A stretch of DNA of 64,000 nucleotides, taken from positions 62,001 through 126,000 of the forward strand of contig JABISZ010000038.1 in the NCBI GenBank assembly GCA_018668255.1. The letters are read 5' to 3'. A program made the translations under genes and the position numbers. This document shows positions 34,406 to 43,034 of this stretch, piece after piece; positions within the stretch are counted from its first letter, which is position 1, and each line of letters starts with the position of its first letter. This DNA is from Pseudomonadota bacterium (GTDB taxonomy: Bacteria > Pseudomonadota > Gammaproteobacteria > Ga0077536). The notes under the pieces are model-generated. The model made no database searches. It worked only from the letters and a program-made list of their open reading frames with translations, and was not told the DNA's origin.

Positions 34406-35733
34406 GCCTCACTTTTTAATTCGCTCATTTGGTTGTGCCCGATAAATCTGCGCTCTAGATTACTTCGGAGATTGTCTACCGGAATTGTGTTTATGATTTC
34501 TTCAGCAAAGGCAAAGATTAGTAGGGCTCGAGCTTTTTGTTCACTTATTCCTCTCGAGCGTAAGTAAAACAGTGCGGCTGAGTCCAGCTGTCCTATGGTT
34601 GCACCGTGAGCACACTTCACATCGTCCGCGTAGATCTGTAGTTCAGGTTTAGTATCAATTTCAGCCGTTCTAGAAAGAAGTAAATTATTACTTGCTTGCT
34701 TAGCGGTGATTTTCTGAGCGTCTTTTTCAACTACCACTTTCCCGTTAAAAACTCCTCGGCTTTTATCATCTAAGATACCTCGATAGAGCTCTTCACTGTG
34801 TGTATCACCTACTTGATGTCTCACGGTGGTATGGTGATCGATATGCTGCTCTCCTGAGCCCGAGAATAGTCCATTTAATCTACATGTAGCCCTCTCCCCT
34901 GTAAGAGCTACATCTATCTCTAGTCGCGTAAGTTGCCCACCAAGAACTATCGAATCGGAATTGTAGCTAGCATTCGCTTCGACTGAGGCTACTATTTTTG
35001 CAATTTGACTGCTAGATATGGCCTCGTTTTGTAATCTATGGTGATTTAGCCTGGCACCTTCTTGAAGCACTATGTTCGTGCTCACGTTAGTTAGCCCGAA
35101 ATCACTAACGCCACTTCTGTATTCCTCAATCAATCGTAGTTGCGCATTTTGACCTAATTGGATGATATTTTTAATATTTCGTAAAAGAGGGTCTCTATGC
35201 TCACCTATGAATACCAACCGAATAGTTTCTGAAATAAGTGCATTGTCATCTACTTCGATAGATATACCATCGGAAAAGCCAGCTAGGTTGAGGGCAGCAA
35301 AAGCATCATTACTATAGCTTGAAATGAATTCTTGATTCTTTTCTAGCATATTACTGTTGTTGTAGAGCGGCTCGATTTTTATGCCAGCGACAGTATTTTT
35401 ATAAGTGCCTAAGTCTTCCCTGAAAAAGCCGTTGATGAAGATTACAGTTTTCTCTTTTGAGTTGTCGATTTCGAGCTTAGGCATTACTGTAGTATCGGCC
35501 GTCGAATCGGCGATTTCAGCGGGTCTGAAGTCAACCTTCTTCAAACGGTGTAGGCTGGTATATTTCCATGTTTCGATTCCTGAGTTAGGAAATCCAAGCT
35601 CTTTAACAGCCTGTCCTGCTTCTTGCCTCTTCTCATGCAGCCAATCAGGCTCAGAAAGAGAGTGTCGACTTTCGGAGGGAGGTAAGAGCTCTGAGAGGAC
35701 ATCGGTCAAACTAGATTCTCCTCGGCTAGCCAA
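34399..35733 (-). CDS. sufD: Fe-S scaffold complex subunit SufD
   Basis: Partner of SufB in the SufBC2D scaffold. Beta-helix core with the conserved C-terminal stretch [27 protein letters not shown] (split here: key residues CAHGAT and FYLRSRG), including the Cys and His of the SufD cluster interface. The N-terminus contains GIETWKYTSL. Length 444 aa fits (E. coli 423). Its ATG overlaps sufC by 28 bases; a somewhat later start cannot be excluded. Confidence 0.95.
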   Translation of the reverse strand: MASRGESSLTDVLSELLPPSESRHSLSEPDWLHEKRQEAGQAVKELGFPNSGIETWKYTSLHRLKKVDFRPAEIADSTADTTVMPKLEIDNSKEKTVIFINGFFREDLGTYKNTVAGIKIEPLYNNSNMLEKNQEFISSYSNDAFAALNLAGFSDGISIEVDDNALISETIRLVFIGEHRDPLLRNIKNIIQLGQNAQLRLIEEYRSGVSDFGLTNVSTNIVLQEGARLNHHRLQNEAISSSQIAKIVASVEANASYNSDSIVLGGQLTRLEIDVALTGERATCRLNGLFSGSGEQHIDHHTTVRHQVGDTHSEELYRGILDDKSRGVFNGKVVVEKDAQKITAKQASNNLLLSRTAEIDTKPELQIYADDVKCAHGATIGQLDSAALFYLRSRGISEQKARALLIFAFAEEIINTIPVDNLRSNLERRFIGHNQMSELKSEAC

Positions 35734-36458
35734 TCATATCCCCTTTCTTCTAAAGTCAGAGCGAGTTCTTTGTCTCCGGTTCTTACTATTTTCCCTTGAG
35801 ATAGCACATGTACAAAGTCAGGTACTATATGGTCTAGCAAGCGCTGATAATGAGTTACTACAATGAACGCTCGAGTGGCAATCCTCAGTTTATTTACCCC
35901 ATCGGCAACAGCTTTTAATGCATCTATATCTAGTCCGGAATCGGTCTCGTCTAGCACTGCTAGAGTTGGTTCCAAGACACTTAGTTGAAAGATTTCATTT
36001 TTCTTTTTTTCGCCACCAGAAAAGCCTGAATTGACCTGTCTATTGAGTAACCCCTCATCTAGACCAACAGCTTTTACTTTATCTTTTACCATTTTTAAGA
36101 ATTGTACAGATGAGAGTTCTGGCTCGCCTCTGTAAGCTCTAATTCCATTAAGTGCTGCTTTAAGCATATAAACATTATTGACGCCCGCTATTTCGATTGG
36201 ATATTGAAAAGCAAGAAACACGCCTTCTCCTGCCCTTTCTTCGGGCTCCAGATCTAAGAGTGATTTCTCTTTGAAAAGTATTGAACCTTTTGTAACTTCG
36301 TAGCCTTCCTTTCCAGCAAGGACATGAGACAAGGTACTTTTCCCCGAACCGTTCGGCCCCATAACTGCATGTACTTCCCCTGCGTTAACAGTTAGATTTA
36401 TTCCAGACAGGATCTCTTTTCCTTCTACTGCAACGTGTAGGTTTTTTATTTCAAGCAT
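35706..36458 (-). CDS. sufC: Fe-S scaffold ATPase SufC
   Basis: ABC-type ATPase, not a transporter, that drives remodelling of the SufB-SufD scaffold. Walker A is GPNGSGKSTL (about 34-43), the signature is NSGFSGGEKKKNEI and Walker B is AVLDETDSGLDIDAL, the characteristic SufC form with ETDSGLD. Length 250 aa. It lies 27 bases after sufB and overlaps sufD. Confidence 0.97.
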   Translation of the reverse strand: MLEIKNLHVAVEGKEILSGINLTVNAGEVHAVMGPNGSGKSTLSHVLAGKEGYEVTKGSILFKEKSLLDLEPEERAGEGVFLAFQYPIEIAGVNNVYMLKAALNGIRAYRGEPELSSVQFLKMVKDKVKAVGLDEGLLNRQVNSGFSGGEKKKNEIFQLSVLEPTLAVLDETDSGLDIDALKAVADGVNKLRIATRAFIVVTHYQRLLDHIVPDFVHVLSQGKIVRTGDKELALTLEERGYDWLAEENLV

Positions 36459-36485
36459 TATTCTTTTCTCGTTATCTTTAGAACT

Positions 36486-37934
36486 TTAACCGACTGAACC
36501 TTCTAGGCTTATACCTAAAAGCTTTTGAGCTTCTACGGCAAACTCCATAGGAAGCTCCTTGAGGACTTCTTTGCAGAACCCATTAACAATCATGTTGATG
36601 GCATCCTCTTGTTTTATCCCTCTACTTCTCAGATAGAACAACTGATCTTCACTTATTTTTGACGTTGATGCTTCATGCTCTATTTGAGCTGTAGGGTTTT
36701 TACATTCAATGTAAGGGAACGTGTGTGCCGCGGACCGGTCACCTAATAGCAAAGAATCACACTGAGTGTAGTTGCGGGCATTTTCTGCGCTCCCTCCCAC
36801 ACGAACTAGACCTCGGTATGCATTCTCGCTTTTCCCGGCCGATATTCCTTTTGAGATAATAGTGGACTTAGTCTCTTTCCCTAAGTGCACCATCTTTGTA
36901 CCAGTATCCGCTTGCTGCAGATTGTTTGTCAGTGCGACAGAATAGAACTCGCCTACTGAGTAGTCCCCCCGAAGTATGCAGCTGGGATATTTCCATGTTA
37001 TTGCAGAGCCGGTCTCTACCTGGGTCCAGGATACTTTCGATCTTTTTCCTCGACAGTCTGCTCTTTTAGTTACAAAATTATATATTCCCCCTTTGCCGTC
37101 TTCGTCGCCAGGGTACCAGTTTTGAACTGTGGAATATTTGATTTCAGCATCATCCATAGTCACTAATTCTACAACCGCTGCATGGAGTTGATTTTCATCG
37201 CGCATTGGAGCAGTGCAGCCTTCCAGGTAGCTAACATAGCTTCCTTCATCTGCGATAATAAGTGTTCTCTCAAATTGGCCACTATTTTCTGCATTCATCC
37301 TGAAGTATGTTGATAGCTCCATGGGGCATCTAGTATTTTTCGGTATATAGACAAATGAACCGTCAGAGAAAACGGCGGAGTTGAGCGCGGAGAAGTAGTT
37401 GTCTCTTGCGGGGACAACAGTACCTAAGTATTTACGAACTAAGTCTGGATATTCCCTGACGGCATCTGAGAACGAACAGAAAATTACGCCTACTTCTGCT
37501 AGTTTTTCTCGGAATGTCGTATGCACGGATACGCTATCGAAAACGATATCCACCGCTATCCCAGCTAATACCTTTTGCTCCTGCAGGGGGATTCCTAGTT
37601 TTTCATATGTTTCTAAAATTTTCGGATCTATTTCATCTAAGCTTTTTGGGCGGTCTTCATCTCTTTTAGGCGCCGCATAATAACTTATGGCTTGTAAGTC
37701 AATACTAGGATAAGTGACATTCGCCCAGACGGGTTCTGTCAGAGAAAGAAATTGTTGGTAGCATTTAAGGCGCCACTCTAACAGCCATTCCGGTTCATTT
37801 TTTTTAGCTGATATGAACCTTATGGTGGCTTCATTTAATCCAGGCGGTAACATTTCCTGCTCAATGTCTGTATAAAACCCAGCCTCGTAACTTTGGCCAA
37901 CTAGATTTTCTATATTTTCGGCGTTGCTTGCCAT
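36486..37934 (-). CDS. sufB: Fe-S scaffold subunit SufB
   Basis: Main scaffold on which clusters are built. Recognised by [17 protein letters not shown] near the N-terminus, [29 protein letters not shown] in the core, and the C-terminal [22 protein letters not shown] with the conserved Glu/His region and Cys in [11 protein letters not shown]. Length 482 aa (E. coli 495). It follows the A-type carrier gene after 34 bases. Confidence 0.97.
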   Translation of the reverse strand: MASNAENIENLVGQSYEAGFYTDIEQEMLPPGLNEATIRFISAKKNEPEWLLEWRLKCYQQFLSLTEPVWANVTYPSIDLQAISYYAAPKRDEDRPKSLDEIDPKILETYEKLGIPLQEQKVLAGIAVDIVFDSVSVHTTFREKLAEVGVIFCSFSDAVREYPDLVRKYLGTVVPARDNYFSALNSAVFSDGSFVYIPKNTRCPMELSTYFRMNAENSGQFERTLIIADEGSYVSYLEGCTAPMRDENQLHAAVVELVTMDDAEIKYSTVQNWYPGDEDGKGGIYNFVTKRADCRGKRSKVSWTQVETGSAITWKYPSCILRGDYSVGEFYSVALTNNLQQADTGTKMVHLGKETKSTIISKGISAGKSENAYRGLVRVGGSAENARNYTQCDSLLLGDRSAAHTFPYIECKNPTAQIEHEASTSKISEDQLFYLRSRGIKQEDAINMIVNGFCKEVLKELPMEFAVEAQKLLGISLEGSVG

Positions 37935-37968
37935 TATTTATCCTTGAATTAGGTTCTTTTATGGAACC

Positions 37969-38292
37969 TTAAATACTAAAGCTTTCACCGCACCCACAGG
38001 TTGCAGCTGCGTTTGGATTGTTGAATCTGAACCCTTCATTCAACCCTTCTTTTGTAAAATCTATTTCGGTACCCTTGAGATACTTTAGACTTTCAGAGTC
38101 GATACCAATCTTGATTCCGTATGAATCAAAAACTTCGTCTTGACTATTAAAGTTATCAGATAACTCAACTACATACATGAACCCAGAGCATCCGGTAGTT
38201 TTTATTCCAACTCGGACCCCAATTGATTTGTCTTCTGAAGCCATAAAGTTTTTAACATGATCCGCCGCACGTTTTGTTAAACTTATGTCCAT
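37969..38292 (-). CDS. sufA: A-type Fe-S carrier (SufA/IscA)
   Basis: HesB/IscA-family carrier that moves nascent clusters to client proteins. The three conserved cysteines are visible: TTGCSGFMY and the C-terminal CGCGESF. From the ATG at 38292 it is 107 aa, the length of E. coli IscA rather than SufA (122), so it could be a retained IscA recruited to a SUF operon; sequence alone does not decide. The start overlaps the iscR stop as TAATG, with GGAG upstream, so the two are translationally coupled; the longer frame from 38301 has no better ribosome site. Confidence 0.9.
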   Translation of the reverse strand: MDISLTKRAADHVKNFMASEDKSIGVRVGIKTTGCSGFMYVVELSDNFNSQDEVFDSYGIKIGIDSESLKYLKGTEIDFTKEGLNEGFRFNNPNAAATCGCGESFSI

Positions 38293-38777
38293 TACAGGCA
38301 CTCCGCTAAAAAGGTTACTTGTTTGATATTGTGTTCGCTTATCATCTCAGGCGAATTTTTAAGCCTTGCATTTCTTTTGGCATCAGTCGCCAATTGCTCG
38401 AGGCTCACTTCCCCAAGGAATCTTTGGATCTGACAACTGAGCTCTTGCCAGAGATTGTGCGTCAGGCACCTCGTTTCTCCCCGACAATTCTCATGTCCGC
38501 CACACATTGTCGCATCGACTGTTTCGTCAACAGCTGCTATCACATCACCAACCGATATCTCATTTATTGGCCTTCCAAAGCTGTAGCCTCCTCCTGGTCC
38601 GCGACGCCCATCGACTAGGCCTCCCTTGCGAAGTTTTGAGAAAAGTTGCTCCAAATATGATTGAGACAGACCTTGTCTTTCGGCAATCGCGGCCAACGAC
38701 ACCGGCTTCCCTTCGACATGTAAGGCAAGGTCAACCATCGCAGTTACCGCGTATCTGCCACGAGTAGTTAGTCGCAT
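38292..38777 (-). CDS. iscR: Fe-S cluster sensing repressor IscR
   Basis: Rrf2-family transcription factor that reads the cell's Fe-S status. The start at 38777 ([20 protein letters not shown]) is the family N-terminus; a TTG five codons earlier is less likely, since GGAG is well placed for the ATG. Winged helix about 1-75. The 2Fe-2S ligands Cys92, Cys98, Cys104 and His107 ([16 protein letters not shown]) are all present at the E. coli positions, so it should sense clusters. Length 161 aa. Its promoter carries an IscR type-1-like box (38824-38848), suggesting autorepression of the whole iscR-suf run. Confidence 0.96.
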   Translation of the reverse strand: MRLTTRGRYAVTAMVDLALHVEGKPVSLAAIAERQGLSQSYLEQLFSKLRKGGLVDGRRGPGGGYSFGRPINEISVGDVIAAVDETVDATMCGGHENCRGETRCLTHNLWQELSCQIQRFLGEVSLEQLATDAKRNARLKNSPEMISEHNIKQVTFLAECL

Positions 38778-38823
38778 GTTCGATAACTCCAAGGTTTAGC
38801 TAGTGTACAAGGAGTATTTTCCT

Positions 38824-38848
38824 ATAACCCAGTAATTTAGTCAACAAT
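38824..38848 (-). promoter_or_regulatory. IscR type-1-like operator and promoter of iscR-suf
   Basis: Read on the minus strand, ATTGTTGACTAAATTACTGG then GTTAT (38848-38824) matches the known type-1 IscR site pattern (ATASYYGACTRWWWYAGTCRRSTAT) at most positions, especially GACTAAATTACT. It includes a -35-like TTGACT, as in E. coli and Azotobacter iscR promoters. The site lies about 47 bases upstream of the iscR ATG. Type-1 sites bind only cluster-loaded IscR, so the operon should rise when Fe-S clusters are short. Confidence 0.75.
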
Positions 38849-38873
38849 TAGCAAGATAAAGTGCCTCGTTCAC

Positions 38874-39584
38874 TTACTTTTTATCTGTCTTAGCTTCTAT
38901 AATTTCGATTCTTTCCCTTAGAAAATCTAGTTTAGCGGCTATTTCCTGGGTTAACTGGTCAATGCTCTCAGTGTTGTTGTTTCTTGATCCTGCCAGGCTC
39001 GCAACTTCCGCATAAGGCTGAAACTCCCCGCTAGGGTTAAGGACACTTTCTTGTTCAAAATCGCCTTCTTTCTGCTCAATTGGTCGGCCTGGGATTCCTA
39101 CAATAGTTGCGCCAGAGCTCACGTTATTCACGACCACTGCATTAGACCCAATTCTGGCATTTTCATCAATATGAATTGGCCCAAGCACTTTAGCCCCGGC
39201 CCCTATAATAATATTGTTTCCTAAGGTCGGATGCCGCTTTCCTTTTTTCCAGCTGGTGCCTCCTAAAGTGACGCCATGGTAGAGAGTGCAGTCATCGCCT
39301 ATTTCAGAGGTTTCTCCTATGACCACCCCCATGCCATGATCTATGAAAAACCTACGTCCTATTTTAGCGCCCGGATGTATTTCTATTCCGGTTAGAAAGC
39401 GGCCTAGATTAGACAATAATCTGGCTATCCATTTCAGTCTTAGATTCCATAATCTATGACTTAGTCTATGAAGGAGGAGGGCATGGACACCTGGATAGCA
39501 GGTAATTATTTCTAATGTGTGGCGCGCTGCTGGATCTCGTTCGAAGACGCACTTGATATCTTCTCTGAGTCTGAGGAAAGTCAT
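38874..39584 (-). CDS. cysE: Serine O-acetyltransferase
   Basis: Makes O-acetylserine for cysteine synthesis, hence the sulfur donor for SufS next door. Left-handed beta-helix hexapeptide repeats are visible ([60 protein letters not shown]), with active-site His residues in IDHG and YHGVTLGGT. At 236 aa it belongs to the shorter form, and the C-terminus (after about 175) is a Ser/Glu-rich tail with a predicted coiled segment. cysE-iscR adjacency is conserved in Pseudomonas-like genomes. A perfect palindrome lies upstream. Confidence 0.95.
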   Translation of the reverse strand: MTFLRLREDIKCVFERDPAARHTLEIITCYPGVHALLLHRLSHRLWNLRLKWIARLLSNLGRFLTGIEIHPGAKIGRRFFIDHGMGVVIGETSEIGDDCTLYHGVTLGGTSWKKGKRHPTLGNNIIIGAGAKVLGPIHIDENARIGSNAVVVNNVSSGATIVGIPGRPIEQKEGDFEQESVLNPSGEFQPYAEVASLAGSRNNNTESIDQLTQEIAAKLDFLRERIEIIEAKTDKK

Positions 39585-39633
39585 TTTTATGAGTTGCTCA
39601 CTTATTTTGATTAACAGTGTAACGCGCTAGTCC

Positions 39634-39653
39634 TAGTATTGTGCACAATACTA
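39634..39653. promoter_or_regulatory. Perfect 20-bp palindrome upstream of cysE
   Basis: TAGTATTGTGCACAATACTA is an uninterrupted perfect palindrome 50 bases upstream of the cysE ATG. On the minus strand it overlaps a TATAGT hexamer (39655-39650) that could be a -10. A strong spacer-free palindrome at a promoter is typical of a dimeric repressor site; the core TTGT-N2-ACAA resembles sites of FCD-type GntR regulators, but the regulator is unknown. Confidence 0.55.
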
Positions 39654-39789
39654 TACTCGTTGGACCAGTTTTCCGAGCTGAGTTCTTATATTCTTGAAGG
39701 GGTTTGTGTGAGAAAATAGATATCCATCTCAGAGCTATGTGGTAATTAGCGACACGATAGAAGATTTTAATTGCTATTTAGCGTCTTTT

Positions 39790-42546
39790 CTATAATTTTA
39801 CAATCTGCGCCCGTAGTTTTACAATTGCACTAGCAGAATTCTCTAACCTGATTCGCATCTCCTCCACGACTTTCTCTGGAGCTTTTTCTGTAAACAACTG
39901 ATTTTCAAGCTTTTTTTCAGTCTGTTGTGCTACTTTCTCAGCTTTCTCTAACTCCTTCTGTAATCGAGTCCTTTCTGCGTTTTTATCTATTAACCCATCA
40001 AATGGGATGTAAAGAGTGAGTTCTCCAACAAGAGAAGTGGCGGCTTCTGTTAATGGTTCTTTAGCCGGACTTATATCCCCTACACGACCCACAGCCATGA
40101 TGATATCTTCATTCTGTTGGAGCCAGTCTAGTTGTTCTTCGCTATTTCCGAAAACAGATATGGAAATTACTTTTTTAGGCTCGATGTTATAATCTGCCCT
40201 TATGCGCCTTATGCCTAGGATAAACTCTTTTAACCATTCAAAAATTTCAACGGCTTTCGCATCATTATGTCTCTCCGGCGCTGGGTAAGACTCTAGCATT
40301 ATAGACTCCCCTCTTGCTGGGAGTATCGGTCTTAGCTTGAGCCAGATTTCTTCTGTGATAAAAGGCATTATAGGATGTAGCGCTTTTAATAAGTCTTCTA
40401 GCATTTCTATGAGAACAGAGCAGATGCCATCTTTGACTTGTTGAGATGTTCCCTCTCGATACAATCTAACTTTTGACACCTCGATATACCAGTCACAATA
40501 GTCGTCCCATACAAACTCATAAAGCGATTGTGCTGATCGATCAAACCGGTACTCATTAAAGCCTTTTACGACTTGAGCAATAGATGCTCTAAAACGCTCC
40601 TTTATCCATAGCTCGGGAACACCGATTATCAAATCTTTCTCTGCTGTCTGACCTTTATGTTGCTCAACTACTGATAAGACAAATCGAGCTGCATTCCATA
40701 CCTTGTTACAAAAATTTTTATATCCGTTGATTCGAGTAAGTTCGAACCTTATATCACGCCCTTGAGTGGCCATAATCGCAAAGGTGAAGCGGAGCGCGTC
40801 CGTCCCGAAGCTTTCAATACCTTTTGGGAATTCACTGCGTGTTTCCAGCTCTATCTTATCGGCATCCTCAGATTTCATAACCCCCGAGCGTCGTTTGTTC
40901 ACCAGATCACTTAGGTCGATTCCGTCGATGAGGTCTAAGGGGTCTAAAATATTCCCTTTAGATTTAGACATCTTTTGCCCTTTTGCGTCGCGCACAAGAC
41001 CATGTATATAGACTTCTTTAAATGGGACGGAACCAGTAAATTTGAGGCCCATCATAATCATCCTGGCAACCCAAAAGAAAATAATGTCAAATCCCGTCAC
41101 TAGCACATTAGTCGGATAATGTTGCTTAAACTCTGGTGTTTTTTCAGGCCACCCCAGTGTCGAAAACGGCCATAGCGCGGATGAAAACCAAGTGTCTAAG
41201 ACGTCTTCATCTTGACGTAATACAACGGACTTAGGCACTCCTCCGTGTTCTCGAGCATCAGCCTCATCTGCACCAACATAAATGACTCCCTCTTCGTCAT
41301 ACCAGGCTGGTATTCTATGCCCCCACCAAAGCTGTCGTGATATACACCAGTCTTGTATGTTATTCATCCACTCAAAGTAAGTTTTAGACCAATTTTCAGG
41401 GACGAATTTTACATCGCCTTGTTCAACTGCCTCAATTGCGGGTTTGGCTAGTTCGGCAACCTGTACGAACCATTGATCCGTTAAATATGGCTCGATAACT
41501 GTTCGTGTTCGGTCTCCACGAGGGACCATCAGCGTATGGTCATCAATTTTCTCGAGGAGCCCTAGGCTCTGCATTTCTTTTACAATTAGGGTTCGCGCTA
41601 TAAAGCGGTCTAGCCCACGATATCTTTCAGGAACGTTCTCGTTTAGTGTGGCGTCGTCTTCAAAAATATTAATTAATGGCAAGTCATGCCGTTGCCCCAT
41701 CAAATAGTCATTGAAATCGTGCGCCGGCGTAATTTTGACGCAGCCCGAACCAAACTCTTGGTCGACATATCCATCCGCGATTACTGGTATCAGCCTATTA
41801 GTAATTGGTAACTTAACACTGGAGCCTATTAGGTGCTTATAACGAACGTCCTCAGGGTGAACGGCAATCGCCGTATCCCCGAGCATGGTTTCTGGACGCG
41901 TGGTTGCAACAATGATTTTTTCCTGTGTACCTTCCATCTCGTAGCACATATGCCAGAGGCTTCCTTTTTCTTCCTCGGACACCACCTCAAGATCAGAAAT
42001 AGCTGTTTTTAAAACAGGATCCCAGTTTACTAAGCGTTTCCCTCTATATATTAGGCCTTCTCGATAAAGTGATACAAATACTTGCTTCACTGTGTTCGAT
42101 AGCTCCTCATCAAGAGTAAATTTTTCTCGACTCCAATCCATGGAGCTACCCATCCTCCGAAGCTGTTCAGTGATGGTGCCTCCGGATTCGGCCTTCCAAC
42201 GCCACGCTTCTTCTAGGAACGCCTTCCTGCCTATATCCTGGCGCGCGACTCCTTTTTGCGTTAATTGACGTTCGACTACTATTTGTGTCGCGATTCCTGC
42301 GTGATCGGTTCCACACTGCCAAAGTGTGTCTTTTCCACGCATTCGGTTAAATCTGATTAGGGCATCCATCAGTGTGTCTTGAAACGCATGTCCCATATGC
42401 AAGCTGCCGGTGACATTTGGCGGTGGAAGCATAATACAGTAGCTGTCCTTCTCTACTGCTCCCGACTCAAAGTAGCCATTTTCCTCCCAAGTGCTATAAA
42501 GCTTCTGTTCTATGCTCTTGGGGTCGTAGCTTTTCTCCATATTCAT
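39790..42546 (-). CDS. valS: Valyl-tRNA synthetase
   Basis: Class I synthetase charging tRNA-Val. HIGH motif appears as SLHMGHAFQ (about 48-53) and KMSKS as GQKMSKSKGN (about 525-530). The CP1 editing domain holds TTRPETMLGDTAIAVHPED. WCISRQLWWGHRIPAW and the anticodon-binding domain follow, with a C-terminal coiled coil (about 850-918) rich in Lys and Glu. Length 918 aa (E. coli 951). It follows holC after 41 A-rich bases in the pepA-holC-valS order conserved in Gammaproteobacteria. About 205 bases separate it from cysE, holding the cysE palindrome and no gene. Confidence 0.97.
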   Translation of the reverse strand: MNMEKSYDPKSIEQKLYSTWEENGYFESGAVEKDSYCIMLPPPNVTGSLHMGHAFQDTLMDALIRFNRMRGKDTLWQCGTDHAGIATQIVVERQLTQKGVARQDIGRKAFLEEAWRWKAESGGTITEQLRRMGSSMDWSREKFTLDEELSNTVKQVFVSLYREGLIYRGKRLVNWDPVLKTAISDLEVVSEEEKGSLWHMCYEMEGTQEKIIVATTRPETMLGDTAIAVHPEDVRYKHLIGSSVKLPITNRLIPVIADGYVDQEFGSGCVKITPAHDFNDYLMGQRHDLPLINIFEDDATLNENVPERYRGLDRFIARTLIVKEMQSLGLLEKIDDHTLMVPRGDRTRTVIEPYLTDQWFVQVAELAKPAIEAVEQGDVKFVPENWSKTYFEWMNNIQDWCISRQLWWGHRIPAWYDEEGVIYVGADEADAREHGGVPKSVVLRQDEDVLDTWFSSALWPFSTLGWPEKTPEFKQHYPTNVLVTGFDIIFFWVARMIMMGLKFTGSVPFKEVYIHGLVRDAKGQKMSKSKGNILDPLDLIDGIDLSDLVNKRRSGVMKSEDADKIELETRSEFPKGIESFGTDALRFTFAIMATQGRDIRFELTRINGYKNFCNKVWNAARFVLSVVEQHKGQTAEKDLIIGVPELWIKERFRASIAQVVKGFNEYRFDRSAQSLYEFVWDDYCDWYIEVSKVRLYREGTSQQVKDGICSVLIEMLEDLLKALHPIMPFITEEIWLKLRPILPARGESIMLESYPAPERHNDAKAVEIFEWLKEFILGIRRIRADYNIEPKKVISISVFGNSEEQLDWLQQNEDIIMAVGRVGDISPAKEPLTEAATSLVGELTLYIPFDGLIDKNAERTRLQKELEKAEKVAQQTEKKLENQLFTEKAPEKVVEEMRIRLENSASAIVKLRAQIVKL

Positions 42547-42587
42547 TAGTTTTTTCTTTTTATACGTTGAACAAGTTTTTTTTATTT

Positions 42588-43034
42588 TTAATTTTTACCA
42601 ATTTCATGGGTAAATATTGGGTATCCGCGGTCTTTGTAGTATTTATATTTTTTTCGTGCATCTTCTCGCATCACCTCGTTGTAACCCGTAGATTCAATAA
42701 CACGGATAAATTTACCAGCATGTTCTGGAACATCAGTAGTTAAATTTATCAACACTTCATAGCTTCTCAGTGTCTTCCTCTCGGAACTGAGAAGGACTAC
42801 TTTCCCATCATCATCATCATCACCATCACCATCACATATTGGTGAGTGGGGGATGAAGCTTGTTGCACTGAATGTCCAGAGCAGTTCGTCGAACCTATCT
42901 AATTGCTCAGTATTTGAGCAGAGTAGGAAAATTTCATGTTGGTTTTGCCACGCTTTTTCGGTAATTTTGCATATGAGACGTTCATAAGCTGTCTGGCTAG
43001 CTTGATTTTGGACGTAAAAATCAATCCTCGTCAC
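42588..43034 (-). CDS. holC: DNA polymerase III chi subunit with an Asp/Gly insertion
   Basis: Clamp-loader accessory protein that binds single-strand DNA-binding protein. The family pattern is visible: FYVQ at the start, LICKITEKAWQNQHEIFLLCSN, FDELLWTFSATSFIPHSP, then VLINLTTDVPEHAGKFIRVIE and RKKYKYYKDRGYPIFTHEIG. Length 148 aa equals E. coli (147). Between residues 68 and 77 there is a run DGDGDDDDDG, encoded by a trinucleotide repeat (42807-42833), falling in the loop where E. coli has AGEGPRGGAP. It overlaps the pepA end by 14 bases. Confidence 0.92.
   Translation of the reverse strand: MTRIDFYVQNQASQTAYERLICKITEKAWQNQHEIFLLCSNTEQLDRFDELLWTFSATSFIPHSPICDGDGDDDDDGKVVLLSSERKTLRSYEVLINLTTDVPEHAGKFIRVIESTGYNEVMREDARKKYKYYKDRGYPIFTHEIGKN
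42807..42833. repeat. ATC trinucleotide microsatellite inside holC
   Basis: On the plus strand the tract reads five ATC units, then ACC, ATC, ACC, ATC. On the coding strand this is GAT with two GGT interruptions, giving alternating Asp and Gly, then five Asp. Slippage here changes length in whole codons, so the reading frame would survive. Confidence 0.9.

Noticed and set aside
35706-35733. 28-base overlap of sufC and sufD as a sign of frameshift
   Set aside because: Both proteins are complete at their ends; the overlap more likely reflects an uncertain sufD start.
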